Positions 10,539-21,080 of a stretch of DNA of 64,000 nucleotides are shown piece by piece. Within the stretch, counting starts at the first letter, position 1. Each line of letters begins with the position of its first letter. A program made the position numbers and the translations under genes. This DNA comes from Eleusine coracana subsp. coracana. Taxonomy: Eukaryota; Streptophyta; Magnoliopsida; Poales; Poaceae. Location: contig CM064429.1 in NCBI GenBank assembly GCA_032690845.1, positions 12,060,569 to 12,124,568 of the forward strand, in the 5' to 3' direction. The notes under the pieces are model-generated. The model was given only the letters and a program-made list of their open reading frames with translations. It made no database searches and was not told the origin of the DNA.

Positions 10539-12285
10539 TGTTGACATCTGCTAAGTCACACTAAATAAATATACCTGGGCAAGGCGCCAGAACTACTTGT
10601 TGGTAGAACTCAGAAGATGGTTAGTGTGGTCAAGCTAAATCCGCAAGCGCATGGACATCCCATTGTAGCATTTCCCCACTGGATTACTCTAATGGCTGTC
10701 ATTTATAGTTCTTCCAAGGGAAGGCGGCGATCAAGAGATAGCATGTTCATAACCATATAACTAATAATATACCAAAGTCATAGATAGGGGTAAAGATAAT
10801 AATGATAGTGGGTAGTGACACACAGAACAATCCAACCTAACATTAGCACAAAGCCTAAGTTAAGTGGGCTAAAGAGGAGTCGACCTAGATCCTTATGTGC
10901 TTCTATATTCCTGGCTATAGGTTAAATACACGCAACACATATATGCCTAGGTCCTACGCTAAGCCAGAACAGGGAGGATTAAGCACAGTAGGGCTGTCAC
11001 CACCTACAGGTTAACCCTACACTGGGACACGTGATAGGGCTATTAAGTCCTTATGCTAGTCCTAAAGTCAATCCTGTTCATGGGGGCAAATAAATACTCA
11101 TAGCTATTTACCAATCTAAGCACCATGCTTACATTGTTAAATAATACTCTCAATCCTCATGGGACTTTGACCCTTCGGATCACCAAGTCCATAAAAAGAG
11201 TATACCTAACCTTGACCCGACGGATCAACAAGTCAAGTACTATAACATGCATAATTCTGACCCTACGGATCAACAAGTAAACGGCTAGGACATGTATAGC
11301 TTTAACCCTATGTATTAAACAGCTACAAACTATAGCACACATAACTCTAACCCTACGGATTAACAAGTCATGGACTAAAGCATGTCTATCCACAATATGC
11401 ATTGCAGGAGTATAAGGGCAAAGATTGACTAACTTAGATATGTGAAGCATATAATAACCTAACATGACTAGGCAATAACCATAAACAAAGCACATGACTA
11501 TCACACTAGTATAAGAATACGGCATAAGAATAAAGAAGATAATAATATTATTAAAAGGAATAAGTCTTACAAGAGAGGATTAGAGTATAACTAACCCGAA
11601 AGCTCTCCAAGACTAGGTCGAGGACCTCAAGATAGCTCTCCTCTCTCCTAAACTCCACCAGGACCTAGAGACTAAGTGTAATGCTAGAGAATGGATTCTT
11701 CTTGGTGTGTGTTGAGAGAGTGTGTGTTGAGAGTGAAGGCACTCCCCTCCTTAAATAGGGTCCAAAGGCGGTTCCAGAGGCGGTAACTTCCACTAGATGC
11801 GCATAACCGACCTTGGGGAGGCACCAGAAGGCTCCACGTGGAAGGCATGCGCCAGAGGGGGATCCCTTTGTTCGGACGAACACCCCTGTTCAGCCGAACA
11901 TGGTTGATGGGCCCTCGGACCCCCTCTCCTCTGGGTCCCTGATAGGTGGCCGCTCTTCCCTTTTGACACCGTAAGGCGGTGGGTTAAGTCGGTTTTCACC
12001 CGAAAAATAGGCCAGTGGATCCTTGTGCTTGGCCGAAGGTGTGCTTTCTCCCTTGATGGATCCATGTGATGTCCAGTTGTCGCTCTCCCATTGGCTGGAA
12101 TGGTATTATCGCGGATCATGGGGCATTTCTCCAATCCTTGTGTATATAATCCCTGCATGTACATAAATCTCCAAGGGCAAGTGGAATTTGGTTATTCCTA
12201 GCTAACATGCATGTATAAAATTCTAAGTCTTCCCATATTTGTGGCTATATTGACGGTCAGAATTGGTATTTAATGACCATCAACA
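10539..12285 (-). repeat. 5' LTR of the non-autonomous element
   Basis: Runs from TGTTGACATC to CCATCAACA (1747 bp), or from 10598 (TGTTGGTAG) if the second PBS-like site is the true one. A minus-strand TATA-like TATTTAAG lies at about 11750. The right part matches 7731-8191 and the isolated LTR at 22590-22850. It holds a 45-bp tandem array at 11160-11390. The bases after the end are CCCCC. Confidence 0.78.
11160..11390. repeat. 45-bp tandem repeat array inside the LTR
   Basis: Five degenerate units start near 11167, 11212, 11255, 11301 and 11346, each carrying a core like GACCCTACGGATCAACAAGTC. Two more units of the same type occur at 9661 and 9706 in the internal region. The array keeps an open minus-strand frame because 45 is 15 codons, but the peptide is probably incidental. 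Confidence 0.8.
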
Positions 12286-12289
12286 CCCC

Positions 12290-13272
12290 CTTGGATCCAT
12301 TCTTAAGGAAGGAGACCGTCCATTTATCCAGGGGGAAGGAAAGCCAACCCACGAGGGTTCCTCAATAGCCAGATTTGAATCCACAACTATCTTACCTTTA
12401 GACTCTGTTGTTGAGACCACTCGGAAGGAAGGAAAATTCCTACCATCAAGGTTGGCGGTTGAATTCGAGGAAGGAATACCTAATGATCATGGAAATTTCT
12501 CAAATCACCTCCCAAGCTTTTCCAAGAAGAAATCCTACAGGAGGCCGCTAACATGGAGTGGTTGAAGGAAGAAAGATGTTCTTCTAGAGAAATCCAAATC
12601 TCTTGTCCTTCTTCTACCATTCCTTGTTATATAAAGGGAAACACCGTTGAAGCCCTTCACGATCCCACTGTAGGAGCCAATATCATCCCCGAGTATATAG
12701 CTTGGCATCTTTTAGAAGATATACCTCTTGAACCAAAGAGAACACTCCTAAAGGATGCCTTGGGAGTAACCTTTCCATGTCGGGGGATCGCAACGGCTGT
12801 AGCAGTTGAGACGGACAAAGTCAAAGTTCACCTAGACCTCCTCATCTTTCCTATCATCGGCTTTGAACTTCTTATAGGCTTCCCCCTAGAAAGCTTTCCC
12901 CATAAGGGTGCATCTCTAGGGAGCCTAAATGAAAAGCTTAGGAAACCTGCTTTCGCCACCAAAGCCTATTGCTTAGAAAATCCTATGGTGAAGCCTCATC
13001 TCAAGAGCTCCCCGCTTGAGGAGGAGATGTATTTTTCCCAATGCGCATCACCGAGGTTTTTTCTTTACGAGGACGTGAAGCTTTACACCCAAGAAGGAGA
13101 CAATTTAGAGGAAACTCTTAATCCTTTTGAAACCAAAAGGTCATCCTTCTTGCCTAAGCCTTTTTACTTTGGTCCTCAATACTCCATTCTATATGGTGAT
13201 CAAGAATCAACCACGAGCCTCATCGATGAAATTCTTGAGAAGGAGAACCTTTGGACCATTGGATTGCTTTAG
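12290..13272 (+). pseudogene. Gag-protease linker and aspartic protease of the plus element
   Basis: The first frame (to about 12558) is the variable linker, the second (12553-13272, 239 codons) the protease domain. ALHDPTVGANIIPEYIAWHLL contains the D-P-T-V-G-A-N active-site form seen in grass Athila-like elements, followed by LLIFPIIGFELLIGFPLES, the second protease strand. A frameshift near 12555 separates the two. The homologous protease start on the opposite strand is at 15944-16080 (SPTIGANISS). The protein would mature Gag; here it is fused to a tail ORF rather than to RT. Confidence 0.72.
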
Positions 13273-13275
13273 GAG

Positions 13276-13512
13276 TTGACTCTAGAAGGAAATAATTCCA
13301 TTGATAAGCATGAGAGCTTCTTCTTTGAACAACCACAAGATACATGCTCATCCAACAAAACTCTAGAGTTGATCGCTCCTTCTGCTAAAAGCACCTACAA
13401 GGACTACAACCACATGAAGGCCCTCATTAGTAAAATGTTTAGAAGGATGGTTGTAGATGCTTTTGTTTATCATAAGTATTGCAGATCACATAGTTTGCAT
13501 TTTCAGCACTAA
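13276..13512 (+). pseudogene. Short tail ORF downstream of protease
   Basis: A 78-codon frame begins directly after the protease stop and ends with MFRRMVVDAFVYHKYCRSHS. That block resembles the C-terminal tail of polyproteins in related grass gypsy families, where RT and integrase normally come first. Its position right after protease suggests that the whole RT-RH-IN segment was deleted between them. Identification of the tail is from memory and moderate. Confidence 0.45.
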
Positions 13513-15791
13513 CCTTGTAGCTAAGACTCCAATGATACATCAACAATTGGTGGTGCGATGGGAACTACATCGCCAATGATGGCTGCAACATGAATTCCTC
13601 GTAGTCGAGCTTCTGACTATAAACAAAGCACTGTCGGGAGATGGCCCAGATTATCATTGCCCTTTTCCCTTATTCAATAATTGCAATCACATGTTTTTAG
13701 GATATATTTGCCTTTGGGTATTTTTGGTCACTAAACCTTTCAGGTTAGTGACACTATGCCTAAGAACATGGGAGCTGCATCAACTTGACACCGTGGTACT
13801 TTTGGCAATGGAACCTATTACGAGAAGGCTGCAACACTGCACACTTGATTTACTGTGTCTGAGTGATTCAAAAATCTAAGTATGGGAGATTTATGTAAGC
13901 ATCACGTATTAAGTTCTATTCATGCCAGCTTACCTCTTGGTTTAGAGTTGTTGTTAGTTCTTGCATTCATGCCTTGCTAAAAAAAGAATGGTGCTTTAGT
14001 AATTTCCTTTTTATCTCCTTTTAATTCAATTGTGTAGTGCGCCTTAAAAAAAGATAAATAAAATAAATAATTTAGTACTAATAGTTGTGACTGTACGGGG
14101 ACCATAAAGCCAGTAGAGTCCGTTTTGCTTTTAACCGTCTTGTTTTGTTTTTGTGTCAAATAAAAGTGCAGGCAAGCAAACAAGTGTGGGGGAGATCCTC
14201 AGGATTCCCGACGCGCAACACAGGACCTTACCGACCAACATATAATGAACAACGCTGCACAGAGCGCCACGCCATACTATGACCAAGGTAGGCGCCAGGA
14301 TAATTCAGCCGAACCCTCTAGGTCGACTGAACACACCTTGGCCCTGCTCGGCATCATCTACTAGTATGACGGTTTGCGCGTCTTATCCCTCTATCTCCCT
14401 GTTTTGTGCGTTGATTTAATTTTCCTAGTACAAATTGATAAAATCCAAACATGGAAATTAAAATCAACCTTGATGACCTCCCAATTATTCAAAACCTTCC
14501 ATGGTTGGCCTGCATGCTCTTTATTCCTTGCTCTTATGCCAATACTAGTGGACTATATTCATAGGAACCCGATGCTACCTAGATTATTGACTAGTGTGCT
14601 ATGGTTTGATGGAGTGATTCTTGCTCTCTATTGCATAAAGTACTTGGGAATTCTTTTTGAAACTAAAATTCTATAAGCTTACTCCTCAATGATTAGAAAT
14701 ATCTCACCTGAGCCATATGGGAGTTTCATTTGATAAACCTTATGCATATGCCTTCATTGAACCTTGTCAAACTATTGTGACCCTAGTGAGATACTTGTTA
14801 TGTATTGTTGATCAAGTTCATGTGCACATTCCCTTCATATGCTAATCTTCCAAATTGGAAGGTAGCATTACCGTCATCATTATCCATATATCCACCAAGA
14901 GAAATACTCCATGGTTATACTGCTATAATTCTCTCTTGATTGTTCACATAGAAGGCATGCCTATATAAAAAACATGCTCTAAATGCTTGAGCACGAAAAA
15001 AAAGAGAGAAAAGAAATAGCCATGCCCAATATTGTTATAAAGAAAGAGAGAGTCTAGACATAAAGGAGTATACATCCACCTCCATCATCCATCTGCTTCC
15101 ATATGCTACTCTTCCACTCCGGAAAATAGCATCACACATATCCATCATCCATCCACAAAATAAAGTACTCCACCACATTGAGAAACTCCCTCTCCAATTA
15201 TCCTTGCTAAAAGACACATGGGTTGTCAAGTATTCAAAGAAAAAGGAGAAGAGAGATAGCCCATGTTCTCAAATAAAAGAGAGGGAGGATATCAAAGGGA
15301 GTACCCATATTTCACCACCACATCCATTCCATCCATATATGTGTACATACTTGATTGATGACTCATGACTTATTTTTCCCAATGATCCGGTTTTTGACTT
15401 GGTAATATATGAAGCACAGGTATGCCTTCTTTTTATTCCCTACCCAGGGCTCCACATAAGCCTATCTTTAGAAGTAGGAACAAAAAAGAGGCAACAACAA
15501 AAGCCTTGGTGAGGATCCACACATAGATATGAGTGACTTGAGAGAATCACTTGAGTACAACTTTGTTTTATCTTTGAAATTTGTTCAGAAACACAAGTTA
15601 CATAGCACAAGCAGCAGAGATGACTATAATCTATATCATTCCACTCTTCAACCCGCCCAAGGTGACATGGTAGACACTTCAAAGTCCATTGGTACATGTA
15701 TGATTTGGAATAATTTTCATGCTAGCATCATACCGTTAGGAGATTATGATCCGCCTTAGTCCTTTTCCCTTAATCGAGGACGAGCAAAGGC
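13513..15791 (+). other. 3' non-coding region of the plus element
   Basis: No supported ORF. The GTGGGGGAG-type tract near 14186 is a possible extra PPT. 14750-14830 matches the reverse complement of about 8935-9040. 14860-15200 contains internal partial repeats (CCATATATCCACC and CATCCATCCAC types) and AAGAGAGAG-rich runs. Sequence otherwise looks unconstrained. Confidence 0.6.
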
Positions 15792-15807
15792 TAAGTGTGC
15801 GGGAGTT

Positions 15808-15938
15808 TGTTGACAGTCACTAAATACCAAATCCAACCGTCAAATACCTGCATAAAAACATAAGAGTAAACAACCAACACGTTCCTTGTGTATTCGTACG
15901 CTTGCAGATTTATTCTGTTGTCATTAAAATACCCAACA
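15808..15938 (+). repeat. 131-bp miniature 3' LTR
   Basis: Starts TGTTGACAGTCACTAAATA directly after a PPT and ends TTAAAATACCCAACA. About the first 72 and last 55 bases align with the two ends of the 1206-bp LTR at 21811-23016 (reverse complement). The middle, including the TATA box, is missing. Bases 15939-15943 (GTGTC) would be the target duplication. Confidence 0.75.
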
Positions 15939-15943
15939 GTGTC

Positions 15944-16490
15944 CAGAAGAGCACTTAAAGAATTTGCGGGTCGGTGCCATGGGTAAATCATCGAGAATGG
16001 CAAAAGCACAAGCATCAGAACTGATGTTGGCACCAATAGTGGGACTGTAAAAAATGTCCACCTTGGCTCTTCTAATACAGTAGGACAACTTCGAGGTTGG
16101 CTTGCATACCCGGAGGGGGTCCATGGATAGCTCGCTTTCTCTCGACCATTCACTGCCCATAATAGTCGAAAGCTCCTTTACCGTCTTCAGGAGGAATGCC
16201 TCCGAATCAGGGTCAGGGCCTGAGTCAAGTATTGGTGGCTTCTTATGATAGCTATAATTTGAGGGGTTTCCATAATCTTCAAAAAGATCATCCTCGAATT
16301 GGAAAGGGAGATCTGAAGGTTGAATTTCTTCTTCCTTCGTTGCCCCTAGTTCGGTCGAGGTTTCACTGGATGAATCATCGGATAGGCAAAGGCTAGGCTT
16401 AGGTTCGACTAGTGGGGTGGCCTCAGTGCTCGATGTTGCTTCCCCCTGGAGAGGCATTCTATAGTCGGCTAGGAAAGAAGTGTTTGTCAA
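15944..16490 (-). pseudogene. Gag-protease linker and truncated protease
   Basis: The open frame has an acidic, Ser-rich linker (DDSSSETSTELGATKEEE) and reaches a protease start (IFYSPTIGANISSDACAFAIL). It ends 20 residues later at the border with the mini-LTR. The truncation is explained by insertion of the plus element, so the missing remainder may lie left of the window. The aspartate before P-T in the sister copy (DPTVGAN) is Ser here. Confidence 0.7.
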
Positions 16491-17104
16491 GGATAAGGTC
16501 TAAGACAACTCTTCCTTCCTCGAGCATCTTGTCGATGAACGATCGTCCGGCAGTGATGTCCAGATACAGGGGAGACTCCTTGCTCAAACCCAGGAAAAAG
16601 TGTTGAAGCAACACATGGTCGGGCAGAGACAAGTCTGGGCCTAAATAAGGTTAGCATGGTAAACCTGGCCCAGGCTGCACCTATAAATTCCTTCTCGAAT
16701 TGCCGAAAGTCAAGAATGTATCTTCGCAGGGAGATGATACGTGATATAGGAAAGAATGCGAGACAAAATTTATCTCGGAGTTTATTCCAATCACCATTCA
16801 CACTCCCGATGGTATGGGTGTACCATTGTTTCGCATTCTCCAAGTGGGAAAATGGAAATAATTTCCACCGCAGAGTTTCTTGTGTCAATCCTCTAATGGT
16901 GAGGCATGCACACAATTGCTCGAACTCTCGCAAATGATGAAACGGGTTTTCGCTATCTAAACCCGAGAAGGATTGTTCCCGAACCATGGCTATGAAGCCA
17001 GGATGAAGTTCAAAGCCAGATGAAGAAGTTGGGTCCACTGATGGCGGTGGCTCAAAGAACTTACCCTTTGGAGCAGAAAGATTTTGAATGGTAGGTTGCT
17101 CCAT
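16487..17104 (-). pseudogene. Gag (Athila-like gypsy)
   Basis: The frame starts MEQPTIQNLSAPKGKFFEPP at 17104, 81 bases from the PBS, so the start fits a gag AUG. The capsid signature follows: GLDSENPFHHLREFEQLC, TLRWKLFPFSHLENAKQWY and WNKLRDKFCLAFFPISRI. After about residue 150 the frame breaks. The next frame (16490-15924) continues into an acidic linker (LPFQFEDDLFEDYGNPSNY) and the protease start. Confidence 0.85.
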
Positions 17105-17184
17105 TGGAGAAAAGAGGTAAGAACTAAACCAAGAAAAATAAAAAGATACGAGGGTGACTAGGTTCGAAGACTAACAGCAACCAT

Positions 17185-17202
17185 TCCTCGGCAACAGCGC
17201 CA
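17185..17202 (-). other. Primer-binding site, tRNA-Asp-like
   Basis: The minus strand reads TGGCGCTGTTGCCGAGGA, eight bases from the LTR end at 17211. It is very close to the tRNA-Asp-complementary consensus. Confidence 0.8.
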
Positions 17203-17210
17203 GAAATGCT

Positions 17211-17718
17211 TGTTGGTATTTTTACCGAATGCAGATGAGTCCGCAAGCACATGGAGAATACTGCTATAGCACTTCACCTCTGGAGTATTCCAAGGGTATC
17301 GAATTCACAGGGAACATGTGTGCTAATCTCCTATTCTAATCGACCAAGGACACCAAGATAACTATGGCTCGGGTAGAGAGGATTCTAACTGGTAAAAGAG
17401 TCCAAATTAGAGTAAGTTGACACTAAGCTGCTTGCATTGGGCATCCGGTTTCCCCTACATCCATAGTGCGATTCCGGCCAAGAGCCTATTGCGTAGCCAA
17501 ACGTGGAGGATTTCAAAGGACAGATTTGGTTCTCACAACATACTGCCTACCTCTAGCAATCCGTGGAGTACATGATAAACAAAGGCAACCTACGGCCTAG
17601 ACACCATGTCTATGCTTTCGATTACTCCCTTAATCTCTACGTACGATGGGCAAGACTAAGGTCTCTAATTAAATAGAGCACTGAGCGAGCAAAGCAACTA
17701 AGTACTAAAACTTACTTA
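17211..17718 (-). repeat. Truncated LTR of the minus gag fragment
   Basis: TGTTGGTATTTTTACCGAAT to ACTTACTTA is collinear with 21811-22318 in the isolated LTR at roughly 90% identity by eye. It stops abruptly where Sirevirus sequence begins at 17719. The right half of the LTR is missing. Confidence 0.85.
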
Positions 17719-17719
17719 T

Positions 17720-18608
17720 GGTCTCAAATCAAGAGCCTAGTGAGCTGCTTCAGGTCATGTATCCTCCAGCTAAGGTTGAGAACTCAGACCGAGATGTTGT
17801 AGACTACCTTCACTCCTCCATTGAGACCTACCGTAAAGCCCGTGAGACCAACTTCTACTCCATCAACAGAGAAGCTGCTGACCTTCGCATCTGGGCTCAC
17901 TTCCATGTTGACTGGTACCTCTCCACTTATCTTTGCATGAAGAATCCTATTGTGGAGATGAAGTAGCTTGATTGGAAGTACATGAAAGCTCGGAAACATC
18001 CTTTGCTCAATCAAGTTATGGCTTCTTGTGAACATCATAGGATCAAGACTCTCCTGAACTTCAACTAATCCTAGAACAAGGAAATCATCGCCCAGTTCTA
18101 CTCTACAGTGTACTTTGATGATGATGCAAAAACTGTGACATGGATGACTAATGGAACTAAGTACTATTGCATGTTGTCCCGGTTTGCATCTATGATTGGA
18201 CTTAAGGACTCGAACAAGCATAAGAAAAAGTTGCATTCAGGAAACCACATGGACTCTAAGGCCATGATGCACATGTACACGGACCTAGAGAATTGCTCTC
18301 CACCTAACTCCAGCGGACCTAAGCCCATCTTCTCAGTCCAACTTCAGATCAGCAGGAGCACTTTAGCACCATGCCAAGGTAACTCTGATCGCATTCCTGA
18401 GAGGTACCTTCTTCACTGGCTCCATAGAGACAAGAACTTTAATGTGTTTGACTACATTTATCAAGAGATGTGGGACATCTCAATCCCCCCAAAGCATGCC
18501 TATGCCTATGCTCCTTACATTATGTGCATCATTGAGAAAGTCTTAGGCCAGACTTTCAAAAAGGACATGAAGCATCAGAGTCTTAAGCCTCAGATACACT
18601 CAAACTAG
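17720..18608 (+). pseudogene. Possible env-position ORF remnant of the Sirevirus
   Basis: Two collinear frames (17718-17966 and 18108-18608) give one interrupted protein: VVDYLHSSIETYRKARETNF, then a segment with in-frame stops, then YFDDDAKTVTWMTNGTKYY, LSRFASMIGLKD, PERYLLHWLHRDKNFNVFD and an aromatic-rich helix ending in VLGQTFKKDM. It lies between where pol should end and the PPT, the place of the extra ORF in many Sireviruses. No catalytic motif is visible. The resemblance to plant retrotransposon env-like or plant-transposon ORFs is an inference. Confidence 0.5.
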
Positions 18609-18803
18609 ACCCCCTCCACCATAGCTGGTCAGTATTTTTATGCAGCACATCCTCCCTCCTCTGCTCGTTGTCCAGGCACATCTAGGGCTCCACCTAGGAC
18701 CACATGACCATCTAGTGCTCCTTAGCTGTCCAGTGGGAAAAGGAGTGGAATAATGAAGATGTTCAAGTCCATCTTTGGAATGTGATGGGATATAGGTGTT
18801 AGG

Positions 18804-19154
18804 ATGGACAACATTGAGAGGAATCAGAAGATTATTCTTGACAAGCTTAGTTGTGAGACTCCTCCTCCTCCAACACCTCCAGCGGAAGACTCCTACCCGC
18901 TTATCTACAGGGATCCGACTATCGACTTCACTCCGGAGGAGATGAGCTACTTTGGATACTATGATCCTCCATCATTTGACACCAGAGCAGCATCTAGTAG
19001 TGGTCACACTCGTTTTGATGACGATGAGGCTGATAATGAGGAGGATCCCACCGCATATAATCTTCGGGCACACAAGGGCAAGGCACCAGCTACGGAAGAA
19101 GAGGATGAAGAAGATGAAGACAATGACGACGATGATGACTATGACGATGAGTAG
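18804..19154 (+). pseudogene. Acidic C-terminal segment of the same ORF
   Basis: A 116-codon frame starts MDNIERNQKIILDKL (short helix), then a Pro-rich stretch, then ends in a strongly acidic tail (EEEDEEDEDNDDDDDYDDE). The frame probably continues the protein of 17720-18608 across a broken stretch. The stop is 50 bases before the first PPT-like motif. Confidence 0.5.
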
Positions 19155-19205
19155 AATATTGTCTTTGTTAGTTTTCTTACTTTTCTCCTTTTTGGTGTCT
19201 TGATG

Positions 19206-19674
19206 CCAAAGGGGGAGAAGTAATTATCTATCTATCTTTGTTTATGTGTTAGTTTGTGCGTTATGAGAGTTGGTGGACATTTCGTGGTGTTTTATGAGCT
19301 TGTAAAACCTTATTTATGTTGACTATGTTTCTAAGACCTTATTTTGTGTTTTGTGAGCTTATTTGGTATTCATGCTTACTGTAATGGTGTTTTGTTGGTT
19401 ATTGCACTCTAGATGCATTTGTGTGAAATTACATGTCATTTGCATTATTTCTATCTGTTATGATTAATTGTTGCAAATTGACATATATGGATGGTGTTAG
19501 GGGGAGCTTCCACACTTTTTTTAAAATATATGCACTTGTTGTCATTGCTCACTATTGTTCACTTGCACATATTTAGGGGGAGCTCCACACCTTCTTTTAT
19601 TCACAAATTAAATCTTATTGCATACTTTTATGAAATCTAGTTGTATTGTCATCAATCATCAAAAAGGGGGAGAT
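19206..19674 (+). other. Ladder of polypurine tracts before the 3' LTR
   Basis: Purine tracts of the AAAGGGGGAGA or TTAGGGGGAGC type occur at about 19208-19218, 19499-19506, 19574-19582 and 19661-19673, the last abutting the LTR. Multiple conserved PPT copies are a known Sirevirus trait. The last is the likely plus-strand primer. Confidence 0.75.
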
Positions 19675-21080
19675 TGAAAGTGCATTTAGGCTTCTAATTT
19701 TATTTTGGTGGTTGGCGTCAATACAATTAAGAATGGACTAATGTTTTATTGAGCATGGGTCTAGATGACTGTCCAAATTTGGTGAATAAAATGCATAGAA
19801 ACAAAAAGGAGAAAAGAAGATGGAAAAGTGCTCCATGAAGTTCATGAGGATTTTCTTTTATCTTGAGTATAGGAAAATCGTACTATCAAAAGGGGCACAT
19901 GAGTATAAAGTAAGAATGAACCAAGTGCCAAAATTCCTCCTTCTTAGCCAAAATCTCCTTCCGCAACTGCAAATCATCGGACTTGTCTGATGCATCAGAC
20001 AAGTCCATCAGACTCTAGAGACCTTGGCATTCAAAGCCATCGGACTTGTTCGATAGTCATCAGACTTGTCCCATGAAGTGAGGAAATTCCGTCGTATTGG
20101 ACATGTTCATCAGATTCCAGAGGGCATGGCAGTCTTGTCCGATGGCCAAGGAAAGTCCGAGGCGTCGGACATCTCTGTCGGACTCCAGAGAGCACGTCAC
20201 TTTATTTCATCGGACATGCCTGTTGACCATCGGACTTGTCCGATACAGATCTGAGTCTGAACACTCTCCAATGTCTTTTTTTCTGTGTGGGCTACAAATA
20301 GACCCCCATCTCACCCTTTGGTCGGTTGGTCACTCATTCCACTCAAAAACACTCTCAAGCATACTTTGAGCTTCCCTACTCTCCTCCCTTGCTTCCACTC
20401 TTAATTTGTGAAGGGATTGAGAGAAGATTGAATAGCTACATCACCACCAAGCTTCCATTCTCTTGAGCACTTGGTTCATTCTCATTGCTGATGACACTTG
20501 TGTTTATTACTCTTAGGGATTCATCCCCTAGATGGTTAGAGGTCCCCATTGAGCTCCCAACGTGTGTCGTGACGCCACGGGAAGTTTGTATTGACCCCCT
20601 CCTTCGTGGAGTTGCTAGTGGAAAACCGAGTTTGATCTTAGTGGTCACTTGGAGAGGTCAAGGGTTAAAAGAGACCTAATCCTTTGTGGATCCCTCAATG
20701 GAGACGTAGGCTTCTTTATGGAGCTGAACTTTGGTGAAAAATCCCGTGTCTCCCTTGTACTCTATTACTTGTTCTTGCTTATTAACTTGCTTGTTAGGGT
20801 TAGTTTCTTTTTTCTTAAGCTATATTGTGTAGGTTGCAGGCTAGATTTTTTTCCCTTTCTTGCACTGCTTCCTCTAGCTTGTATTAACTTGATCCTAGCT
20901 TGCCTTGCACTAGTTTAAATTTTTAGTTGGCCGATCTAATTTTCTAACTTGTGCCAACGGACAAGTATGTGGACTTATCCTATGATTGTTGGACAAGTCT
21001 GACACTGCAAAATTAACTTTTGTTGTTTAGTCAATTTCAAGAATTATCACCTATTCACCCCCCCCCCCTAGGCTCTTTCA
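19675..21080 (+). repeat. 3' LTR of the Sirevirus
   Basis: A 1406-bp TG...CA unit. The U3 part has closely packed copies of a CGGACTTGTC/GACAAGTCC motif (19975-20260), including a perfect 28-bp palindrome at 19979-20006. A TATA-like CTACAAATAG lies near 20290. The end is a C-run followed by TAGGCTCTTTCA. Confidence 0.82.

Larger units (their letters stand above)
7731..12285 (-). mobile_element. Non-autonomous Athila-like gypsy element (partial)
   Basis: A partial 3' LTR (7731-8191), an internal region without coding domains (8192-10538) and a complete 5' LTR (10539-12285) form a minus-strand unit with PPT and PBS in the right places. The internal region shares segments with the plus-strand element at 14690-14830 and with the Athila-like element near 36040, all in the 3' non-coding part. 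No gag, protease, RT or integrase can be recognised, so mobility would have needed proteins from a relative. Confidence 0.75.
12286..15938 (+). mobile_element. Plus-strand non-autonomous Athila-like element, 3' part
   Basis: The internal sequence begins at the junction with the minus-strand LTR (12285). It holds a gag-protease linker, a protease, a short tail ORF, about 2.3 kb of non-coding DNA, a PPT (AAGTGTGCGGGAG, 15792-15804) and a very short 3' LTR (15808-15938). RT, RNase H and integrase are absent. The 5' LTR and gag are not here; the simplest explanation is that the 7731-12285 element inserted into it, leaving the rest beyond the left edge. It lies within the oppositely oriented fragment 15944-17718. 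Confidence 0.7.
15944..17718 (-). mobile_element. Minus-strand gypsy fragment: LTR, PBS, gag, start of protease
   Basis: Sense is minus: partial LTR (17211-17718), PBS (17185-17202), gag (17104 downward) and the first part of protease (ending near 15944). It is cut on the left by the mini-LTR of the plus element and on the right, within the LTR, by Sirevirus sequence. The family is the same broad Athila-like group as its neighbours. Confidence 0.8.
17719..21080 (+). mobile_element. Sirevirus (Ty1/copia) 3' part with 3' LTR
   Basis: Contains plus-strand ORF remnants with an acidic tail, then several AAAGGGGGAGA-type purine tracts and an LTR (19675-21080) starting TGAAAGTGCATTTAGG and ending in a C-run followed by TAGGCTCTTTCA. 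Repeated PPT motifs and the C-rich LTR end are typical of Sireviruses. The gag-pol part and the 5' LTR are absent; the left junction lies inside another LTR. The five bases after the LTR are CCAAT, with no matching copy at the left junction. Confidence 0.82.

Noticed and set aside
11157..11525. 122-codon frame with 15-residue peptide repeats
   Set aside because: The periodicity is a consequence of the 45-bp DNA repeat in a non-coding LTR.
12263..12565. Plus-strand ORF starting inside the preceding LTR
   Set aside because: The Met lies in minus-strand LTR sequence; only the part after 12286 belongs to the plus element.
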